A stretch of 8,972 nt of DNA, from positions 1 to 8,972 of the forward strand of contig DKYD01000047.1 of NCBI GenBank assembly GCA_002492335.1. Reading direction: 5' to 3'. Source of the DNA: Lachnospiraceae bacterium UBA7109. Its GTDB lineage: Bacteria; Bacillota; Clostridia; Lachnospirales; Lachnospiraceae. Below, piece after piece: positions 1 through 5,862 of this stretch. The position numbers were made by a program, and so were the translations under genes. The notes below the pieces were generated by a model. The model was not told the origin of the DNA. It did not search any database and was given only the letters and a program-made list of their open reading frames with translations. Numbering within the stretch: the stretch's first letter is position 1; each line of letters starts with the position of its first letter.

Positions 1-238
1 CGCATTTGTATACCACTGTCCTTCCGCTACGTCCTTAAACTTCGGTTCGTAAGATACAGCCGGTTTTCCTTCCATGTTGTGCAGGATGATCGCAAACTGT
101 GCTCTGGCCAGGTTCGATAACGGCTCAAAGTGTGTCGGATTCACACCATTCATAATCTTTTTATCGTAGTTATAATATACCGCATCGTAATACCAGCTGC
201 CTGTCTCCTCGTCCACATCTACAAATGGACGCTCCGGT
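1..238 (-). repeat. SLH-coding direct repeat, copy 1 (within GH3 gene)
   Basis: This stretch encodes the first SLH repeat and the start of the second in the GH3 protein. It aligns without gaps to 5629-5866 in the GH43 gene, with about 29 base differences in 238 counted by eye (roughly 88% identity). The 79 encoded residues differ at only about five positions, so most differences are silent. Similarity begins abruptly at the PERPFVDVD motif; the residues before it are unrelated. The copy is cut by the window edge, so the true repeat may be longer. Confidence 0.9.
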
Positions 239-3200
239 TTCTTTTCACTAAACACAGCTTCAATGGTTGCATCTTCACTTACATCTTTGAATGTATAAGT
301 TGTAACTGCACCGACAGATTTACCGTTCACAAGGACGTCTTTTATCTCATATCCTTCTTCCGGTGTAATCGTATATACGATTCCTCCGCCCTTAAGTACC
401 GCTTTTCTGCCTTTCGGACTGATCTTTCCGCCTTCTCCGGCGTCTGACCAGATCTCATACTGTTCATACAACGCATCCATACTCCAGAGCTGATCTTCAT
501 CTGCCTCATCCTTTTCCGCCATAATAAATGGATATAAATCCCATCCGGCAATATTCTCCTGCGAACCTCTGCTGACCGCGTATCCGGTTTCTGCATTTAC
601 AATCAGAATATATCCTTCTTCCGTACTTTCTTCCAGCTTCCAGAGCTGCTTCTTATCGCCTTCTGTCTTTTCTTTCTGGATCAAAGCCGCTCCTTTTCCT
701 GTATCCGCTGCACTAAGCAGCAAGCCGCTCTTATTATTTACCAGATAATAGTTTCCATCTCCTGCATCCTGAAGGAACCACTGCTGATCTGTTCCGCCAT
801 TGTTCTCCCATTCAATTAGACGTGCTCCGGACTGTGTACTTCCGCCATTCACTGCAATTACTTTGTTATCATTTTTGCTTGTAATATAGTACAGATCTTT
901 TACACCTTCCTGAACAGCAACTGCATAGCTTCCTTCTTTGGTTACGCCATCTTTGGTTACTGATGCCTTAATAACAGCCGTACCTGTTGCAACTGGCGTC
1001 ACTACACCATTTTCATCTACTATTGCTACATTTTCATTGCTGCTTGTATAAGTAACCTCTGTAATGTCTGTAAAAGAGTCGTCATTCATTGCCGCTGTCA
1101 GCGTTGACTGTACCGGAGTGCCGATCTCTGTCTCATCAAATGCCTGCTTGCCGGTCAATGTCACTGTCTTGAGAGTCGGCGCCGCCTTCTCATTCATATC
1201 AAAGGCTGCCGTTCCCTTCACCTGCCCGCTGTCTGGTCCTACAGAAATAGTATAAGTTCCCAGATCGTAATCGAACTTGTTATTTACATCATCCCAGTAC
1301 TCCAGTCCCTTTGTCTCAAGTGTCATGGTTACTGTCTTCGTCTCGCCTGCCTTTAATGCAACTTTATCAAAGCCTTTCAGTGATTTTACCGGACGGTCCT
1401 TTGCAGCTGCATCCGGAGCTGCCACGTACATCTGTACAACTTCCTGTCCATCTCTTGTTCCTGCATTTTTTACATCTACGCTTACTTTGATCTGATCATT
1501 CGTTGTTGCAGTCGTCTTATCAATTTTCACATTACTGTATTCATAATTTGTATAGCTAAGTCCATATCCAAACGGCCAGGTAACATCACCTGTGAAGTAC
1601 TGGTAAGTTCTTCCCTTGCTTGTATCACTTGGGTGAATTGTATAAATGCTGATATCATCCAGATCATACAGGCTCGTATACCAGCTGAACGTAAGCTTCG
1701 CACTTGGATTTTTCTCTCCATACAGGATTCTTCCGAGTGCATTTCCCTGAGCCTGTCCATTATAGGTATTCCATGTAATTGCTTTTACTTCATCCTTGAA
1801 TGGCTCTACATTCATCTGTCCGACCGCTGACATACATACGATTGTATTCTCATTCAGCTCTGCACATTTTAAAATACTTCCGGCCTGATTTCTTGGGAAA
1901 TCCAGAGTCTCACGGTCAACCTCTTCTGCAGAATCACTGTCCGGGTTGCCAAGAGCGCCTTCTCCATCAACGGTTCTTGTTCCAGCCACTACGATAACTG
2001 CATCTGCATCCTTAATCTTTTGTTCCTCTTCAGCAGTAAAGTTTACATCTGCGTAATTGAATTCAAATGTAACATACACATCATGTGTACCTGCAGCATT
2101 TCCTGTTACATTTGCCTCGAATGTCTGATAATCCTGCCAGCCGGTTGTATAATCTGTATCTACAACTGCAATCACCTCTCCGGTTGGTGAATCCAGATGA
2201 AGTTTTGCCGTACTGCTGTATGCGGCTCCATCTGCTCCTGCTGCCTGCACCGCAAAAGTCTTAAGATTTGATACATCTATCCCTTTATAAAGTGCATAAG
2301 CGCCGGATTCCATATATCCGAAGTTTTTATTTGCATTTGACTCTACTCTTACTGCCTCATAAGCATTTGCTTCTGCTGCAGTCTTTGTCACTGTCTGATC
2401 CCCATAGCCAAATTCAAATCCCTGTACATTTAAAAGGTATTTTACACCCTGTTTATCTGTAACACCGTAGTTATTAATATAATCTACTGTAATATCAGAG
2501 CCTGCTCTCTTAGCAGCTGCCGTAATACCCTGAACCGGTGTGGAACGGTTCGCCTGGGATGGGTCAGCACTATAGTCTCCCTGCGTACATCTCTGTGCCA
2601 TCTCGCCAACAATTACAACCTTTTTCTGATCCTTTCCAAGCGGAAGCATATTGTCCTTATTCTGTAACAGGATAATCGCTTCATCAGACATATCCTCTGC
2701 CAGTTGTTTATGTTCTGCTGATTCTACCTGATTATCAAAAGAATACTCATCACTTGTATAAGGAACCATTTCCTCCGGATCAAATTCACCTGTTCTCATA
2801 CGTGTTGTAAACAGACGGATCAGCGCCCTATCAAGATCTTCCTCTGACAAAAGACCTTGTTCTACTGCCTGTTTTACATTTACATGGAAGGTGTCGCCAC
2901 AGTTAATATCACACCCTGCACTTATGGCATATGCAGTTGCCTCTACCGAATTAACAGAACGGTTCATCCCCTCCGGCTGCCATTTATGATTTTTGAAAAT
3001 ATCCTGAATCGCCCAGCAGTCAGATGTTACATATCCGTCAAATCCCCATGTATTACGAAGCATATCTGTCAGGATAAATTTGTTTGCTGACATTGGTATC
3101 CCGTTTACGCGGTTATAAGAACTCATAACGGAAGCTACATCCGTATTTTCTACCACATTTTTAAATGTATAAGAATAATATTCTCTTAAGTCTTTATCTG

Positions 3201-3840
3201 TCAGTTCTGAACTTCCATTATGGCGGTTGAACTCACTGTTATTTGCCAGGAAGTGCTTCAGCGTAACGATTGTCTTCAGATAAGTATCATCTTCACCCTG
3301 CATACCATTTACATAGTTTTCAGCAAGGACAGTTGTCAGATACTGATCTTCGCCGTATCCTTCTTCTGCACGTCCCCATCTTGGGTCACGTGCCAGATTG
3401 ATCGTCGGTGACCAGTAGGAAAGTCCTTTTCCCTTTCCGTTTGTATAACCACGCGCCTCGTCTGCAATAGCATCACCCATATTGTATACCATTTCCGGAT
3501 TCCATGTAGATGCAATTCCAAGTCCGTGCGGATAGGATGTGGCATGACCGGATCTTGCCACTCCATGAAGTCCCTCGCTCCAGTAGTTGTACTGAGCCAC
3601 TCCCAGTCTCGGAATCGCCGCTGCGCTGCTTGTAATTGTCTGAAGCGCTTTCTCGTCCAGCGTCATTCTGGATACCAGATCTGCCGCACGTTCCTCAAAT
3701 GTAAGCGACGTATCCAGATATGCCGGCGTCTCTTCCGCCGCCTTCACCTGTCCGGCGTCTGCAAAAGACCCGATTCCCGACATACTTCCCACAGTCATAG
3801 CCCCTGCAAGAAGTATTGCCATAAGCTTTTTCATTTTCAT
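1..3840 (-). CDS. Secreted SLH-anchored GH3 glycosidase, xylosidase/arabinofuranosidase clade (3' end beyond window)
   Basis: Probable exo-acting beta-xylosidase, alpha-L-arabinofuranosidase or beta-glucosidase on the cell surface. The reading frame is open for 1280 codons from ATG at 3840 to the window edge with no stop, so the C-terminus is missing. A signal peptide (residues 1-34, cleavage likely after VKA) precedes the GH3 N-terminal barrel (about 45-345) with YWSEGLHG (86-93), DPRWGR (152-157), KHF (195-197) and SDCWAI, whose Asp274 is the expected nucleophile. GH3_C spans about 385-760 and is interrupted by a CBM6-like insert (about 485-597). Then follow an Fn3-like domain (about 790-870), a Big_2-type Ig domain (888-975), a ricin/CBM13-like trefoil with QQWFL and QLW repeats (981-1121), an InlB-type repeat (1135-1198) and SLH repeats from 1203. 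It is the second gene of an operon, 17 bases after the lipoprotein stop. The fold is near certain; the substrate is inferred from clade motifs and the GH43 neighbour. Confidence 0.93.
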   Translation of the reverse strand, partial: MKMKKLMAILLAGAMTVGSMSGIGSFADAGQVKAAEETPAYLDTSLTFEERAADLVSRMTLDEKALQTITSSAAAIPRLGVAQYNYWSEGLHGVARSGHATSYPHGLGIASTWNPEMVYNMGDAIADEARGYTNGKGKGLSYWSPTINLARDPRWGRAEEGYGEDQYLTTVLAENYVNGMQGEDDTYLKTIVTLKHFLANNSEFNRHNGSSELTDKDLREYYSYTFKNVVENTDVASVMSSYNRVNGIPMSANKFILTDMLRNTWGFDGYVTSDCWAIQDIFKNHKWQPEGMNRSVNSVEATAYAISAGCDINCGDTFHVNVKQAVEQGLLSEEDLDRALIRLFTTRMRTGEFDPEEMVPYTSDEYSFDNQVESAEHKQLAEDMSDEAIILLQNKDNMLPLGKDQKKVVIVGEMAQRCTQGDYSADPSQANRSTPVQGITAAAKRAGSDITVDYINNYGVTDKQGVKYLLNVQGFEFGYGDQTVTKTAAEANAYEAVRVESNANKNFGYMESGAYALYKGIDVSNLKTFAVQAAGADGAAYSSTAKLHLDSPTGEVIAVVDTDYTTGWQDYQTFEANVTGNAAGTHDVYVTFEFNYADVNFTAEEEQKIKDADAVIVVAGTRTVDGEGALGNPDSDSAEEVDRETLDFPRNQAGSILKCAELNENTIVCMSAVGQMNVEPFKDEVKAITWNTYNGQAQGNALGRILYGEKNPSAKLTFSWYTSLYDLDDISIYTIHPSDTSKGRTYQYFTGDVTWPFGYGLSYTNYEYSNVKIDKTTATTNDQIKVSVDVKNAGTRDGQEVVQMYVAAPDAAAKDRPVKSLKGFDKVALKAGETKTVTMTLETKGLEYWDDVNNKFDYDLGTYTISVGPDSGQVKGTAAFDMNEKAAPTLKTVTLTGKQAFDETEIGTPVQSTLTAAMNDDSFTDITEVTYTSSNENVAIVDENGVVTPVATGTAVIKASVTKDGVTKEGSYAVAVQEGVKDLYYITSKNDNKVIAVNGGSTQSGARLIEWENNGGTDQQWFLQDAGDGNYYLVNNKSGLLLSAADTGKGAALIQKEKTEGDKKQLWKLEESTEEGYILIVNAETGYAVSRGSQENIAGWDLYPFIMAEKDEADEDQLWSMDALYEQYEIWSDAGEGGKISPKGRKAVLKGGGIVYTITPEEGYEIKDVLVNGKSVGAVTTYTFKDVSEDATIEAVFSEKKPERPFVDVDEETGSWYYDAVYYNYDKKIMNGVNPTHFEPLSNLARAQFAIILHNMEGKPAVSYEPKFKDVAEGQWYTNA
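478..900 (-). other. Ricin-type beta-trefoil (CBM13-like) domain of the GH3 protein
   Basis: Residues about 981-1121 show the three subdomains of a ricin-B/CBM13 lectin: a YYITSKNDNKVI start, DQQWFLQDAGDGNYYLVN, a second block ending KKQLWKLEES, and a third ending DEDQLWSMD. The recurring Q-x-W pattern is the family signature. The likely role is binding polysaccharide, for example xylan or galactose-containing side chains, to keep the catalytic domain near its substrate. Specificity cannot be read from the sequence. Confidence 0.8.
2050..2388 (-). other. CBM6-like module inserted in the GH3 C-terminal domain
   Basis: Residues about 485-597 interrupt the GH3_C alpha/beta sandwich. The block has the CBM6 pattern: EAVRVESNANKNFGYMESG, YALYKGIDVSNLKTFAVQAA, KLHLDSPTGEVI, TTGWQDYQTFEANV and a closing GTHDVYVTF strand. 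CBM6 modules bind xylan or beta-glucan chains. Its position inside GH3_C, close to the loop that supplies the acid/base residue, suggests it may shape the substrate pocket rather than act as a free tether; that is inference. Confidence 0.75.
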
Positions 3841-3848
3841 TCTTTCTG

Positions 3849-3856
3849 CTCCTCCT
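3849..3856 (-). promoter_or_regulatory. Ribosome binding site of the GH3 gene
   Basis: The minus strand reads AGGAGGAG here, eight bases before the ATG at 3840. This supports the first of two in-frame ATGs (the other is at 3834). The site lies immediately after the stop codon of the lipoprotein gene (3858-3860), consistent with co-transcription and efficient re-initiation. Confidence 0.85.
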
Positions 3857-3857
3857 G

Positions 3858-5078
3858 TCATTCAAATTCATAACACCAGTTATCGATGCTTCCCATACTA
3901 TAGACTTCCACATAACCAAGCTTTACAGCCTTTTCTACAGCTGACTGACTCCGGATTCCCTTCGCACAATAAAAAATCAGAACCTGTCCCGGATCCGGAT
4001 ATTCTTCTGTAAGTCGTTCCTCCAGTTCGTCAAGCGGAATACAAACGCTTCCTTTCACCGCTTTCTCTGCATGCTCTCCGGCGTCTCTTACATCAATCAG
4101 AACTGCCCCTTCCTTCTGCCGTTCATATGCAGTCTCGGCAGATACAAGATACTGTTTTGCAGTCTCCGTATCAATGATCTCTATATGCGAAGAATCTTCT
4201 GCAACCAGAAGTTTCCCACCATTATAGCCGACAGCGCCTTCCCCGATTCCATCTACAGCTGTCTTTTTATTACATTTAACACAGCCCGGCACAGTCACGA
4301 GTTCACTGCCTTCACACCATGCATAAAGCTGCTGTCCGTCTGACGTCACAGACAAGATCTGAAGCTTTGACAAATCTACATCTTTTCCCTCCAGATAATT
4401 AATGTCACGCTCTGCCCATACGGATCCGGAATCTGTGTAAAAAAGTGTTGTTCCTTCTTGCGTTTTTCCATAAACCCAGAAATTATTCCCGTCATATGTA
4501 AGTCCCTGAAAAGTCACCTCCTTCTGGTAATATTCATCATATCTTAAAACAGACCAGTTATCTCCATCTTCTGTCACGGCTGTTTCTCCTCTGTCCGTAA
4601 CAAGAAGACAACGGCTGTCAGATACTGCTATTCCAACCACAGTTCCTTCTATCATAATGTTTACAGGAGTCCACGCTCCGTCCCCTGAGGAACAGATCAC
4701 GGTTCCTTTTTCTCCGCCGCAATAAATCTTTCCATCAAAAAATGCAGCTGTATTCAGATTTTCCCTGCATCCGGTCTCCTCTTTCTGAAAAGCAAGCTTC
4801 TCATCTGCCCGAAGCACTGTGCCTTCCTCTCCGGTAATCCATACTGACTCCCCATCGCTGCAGATATCTGTAAGATCCGCATCTTCCTTCACGTCTATCT
4901 CTGTCGCCGCTCCATCATCAGAAATTGTCATGATCTGTCCCTGATCGCCAGCCGCCAGAAACCCCATCTCCCAGGGAATTACTTTTTGTATGTGTGCTTC
5001 CTGTCTTTCATTCCCACATCCTGAAAGCAGGAGATTTATAAAAACGATCAAAAAAATAATGCTGCATTGTCTTTTCAC
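3858..5078 (-). CDS. Lipoprotein with beta-propeller-like region and C-terminal rhodanese domain
   Basis: A 406-residue protein predicted to sit on the outer face of the membrane: positive N-terminus, hydrophobic stretch and lipobox LSGC with lipidated Cys21. Residues about 35-300 hold repeated short blocks resembling BNR/YCF48-type propeller blades, such as GFLAAGDQGQIMTIS, SVWITGEEGTVLRA, KIYCGGEKGTVICSS and RCLLVTDRGETAVTEDGDNW. Residues about 308-404 form a rhodanese domain with LIDVRDAGEH, a GS-x-CIPLDEL segment and the active-site loop CAKGIRS. Cys371 would be the persulfide or redox cysteine. There are 13 cysteines in all, including a C-x-x-C at 266-269. Translation starts at GTG, with AGAGG seven bases upstream. 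It has its own promoter and leads an operon with the GH3 gene. Rhodanese membership is firm. The function is unknown: sulfur transfer, thiol-redox work, sensing or assembly of secreted proteins are all possible. Confidence 0.9.
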   Translation of the reverse strand: MKRQCSIIFLIVFINLLLSGCGNERQEAHIQKVIPWEMGFLAAGDQGQIMTISDDGAATEIDVKEDADLTDICSDGESVWITGEEGTVLRADEKLAFQKEETGCRENLNTAAFFDGKIYCGGEKGTVICSSGDGAWTPVNIMIEGTVVGIAVSDSRCLLVTDRGETAVTEDGDNWSVLRYDEYYQKEVTFQGLTYDGNNFWVYGKTQEGTTLFYTDSGSVWAERDINYLEGKDVDLSKLQILSVTSDGQQLYAWCEGSELVTVPGCVKCNKKTAVDGIGEGAVGYNGGKLLVAEDSSHIEIIDTETAKQYLVSAETAYERQKEGAVLIDVRDAGEHAEKAVKGSVCIPLDELEERLTEEYPDPGQVLIFYCAKGIRSQSAVEKAVKLGYVEVYSMGSIDNWCYEFE

Positions 5079-5094
5079 GTTTAGGCCTCTTTTC

Positions 5095-5114
5095 CTATAA
5101 TAACTTAATTATAG
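5095..5114. promoter_or_regulatory. Operator-like inverted repeat overlapping the -10 box
   Basis: CTATAAT and ATTATAG form a perfect 7-base inverted repeat with a 6-base centre. One arm contains the -10 hexamer of the lipoprotein-GH3 operon and the other falls at the expected transcription start. This is the usual place for a repressor site. The sequence is AT-rich, so chance symmetry is a real alternative. Confidence 0.4.
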
Positions 5115-5136
5115 TCACCGGTTTTTTAATTGTATA
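5101..5136 (-). promoter_or_regulatory. Predicted sigma-A promoter of the lipoprotein-GH3 operon
   Basis: The minus strand has a perfect TATAAT (5113-5108). Exactly 17 bases upstream lies TATACA (5136-5131), which matches four of six positions of the -35 consensus. Transcription would start near 5101, giving a leader of about 22 bases before the GTG at 5078. A perfect TTGACA lies further upstream at 5152-5147 but has only a weak -10 (ATTAAA) at the right distance. It could be a second, overlapping promoter. Confidence 0.6.
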
Positions 5137-5190
5137 TAAATTTTTTTGTCAACTTTCTATAATTTTTTGTCCTCTCTGTTCCCTTCAGAC

Positions 5191-5210
5191 AATATCCTCA
5201 ATATGATATT
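5191..5210. repeat. Short inverted repeat upstream of the operon promoter
   Basis: AATATC and GATATT flank an 8-base spacer, about 90 bases upstream of the predicted transcription start. It could be an activator site, but 6-base arms in DNA this AT-rich can easily arise by chance. The rest of the 211-base gap between the two transcription units (5079-5289) holds only the terminator and promoter elements listed separately, and no plausible gene. Confidence 0.2.
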
Positions 5211-5237
5211 TTTCATTTTATTTTGAATACCAAAATA

Positions 5238-5274
5238 TAGAAAGAGCCGGTTCAAAACGAACCGCCCCCTTTCA
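5238..5274 (-). terminator. Hairpin terminator after the GH43 gene
   Basis: On the minus strand CGGTTC, loop GTTTT and GAACCG form a perfect 6-pair stem. GAAAG and CTTTC extend it beyond a small internal loop. The hairpin is followed by a T-rich but interrupted tail (TATATTTT). It starts about 16 bases after the GH43 stop codon, which fits Rho-independent termination and separates this gene from the next operon. The imperfect T-run suggests some read-through is possible. Confidence 0.65.
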
Positions 5275-5289
5275 AATTCAGGACTATGT

Positions 5290-5862
5290 CTATTTGTCAT
5301 ATTTTTCCAGAAATCTCTGGATAATAATCGCACACTCTGCACGTGATGCGTTTCCTAACGGATCAAGTCTTGTTCCATTATCTTTTCCGGTAATAATCCC
5401 GGTTCCGACCGCCCACTTCATCGCTTCCTTCGCATAGTCATTTACGAGTGCCGCATCTGTGAAGCTATCAAAATTTGCGCTGTCTGATACATCATACTTC
5501 TTGAAGTTCTTCGCATACCGATACATCATCACTGCCATCTGTTCACGCAAGATGTTGTCTCCCCAGCCGAACTTCTCACTTCCGTCTGTATATCCGGTTA
5601 CAATCTCTTTGCTGCTTGCCCACAGGATCGCATTGGTATACCACTGTCCTTCCGCCACATCCTTGAACTTCGGTTCATAAGCTACAGCCGGTTTGCCCTC
5701 CATATTATGCAGGATGATTGCAAACTGCGCTCTCGCCAAGTTAGACAATGGCTCAAAGTGTGTCGGATTCACACCGTTTATAATCTTTCTGTCATAGTTG
5801 TAATATACCGCATCATAATACCAGTTGCCTGTCTCTTTATCCACATCCACAAATGGACGCTC
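5290..5862 (-). other. Three SLH repeats, cell-wall anchor of the GH43 protein
   Basis: Residues 1025-1214 contain three SLH repeats, each with the F-x-D, W-Y-x-x-A and R-x-[EQ]-x-A type landmarks: PFVDVD with NWYYDAVYY, then KFKDVAEGQWYTNAI with LREQMAVMMYRY, then SFTDAALV with ASRAECAIIIQRF. SLH trimers bind pyruvylated secondary cell-wall polymers in Gram-positive bacteria, so the enzyme should be held non-covalently on the cell wall. It predicts that the genome also encodes a CsaB-like pyruvyl transferase. Confidence 0.92.

Noticed and set aside
3695..3919. A 74-codon minus-strand frame spanning the lipoprotein-GH3 junction
   Set aside because: It overlaps the end of one clear gene and the signal peptide of the next in a different frame. 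Both real genes have good start signals and family matches, so this is a shadow.
5079..5289. A riboswitch or small RNA in the intergenic spacer
   Set aside because: After the terminator the spacer is very AT-rich, with no conserved aptamer-like helices. The predicted leader of the operon is only about 22 bases, too short for a riboswitch.
5157..5342. A 61-codon minus-strand frame over the end of the GH43 gene and the spacer
   Set aside because: It overlaps the GH43 3' end in another frame and reads through the terminator hairpin. It has no good start context and no recognisable protein features.
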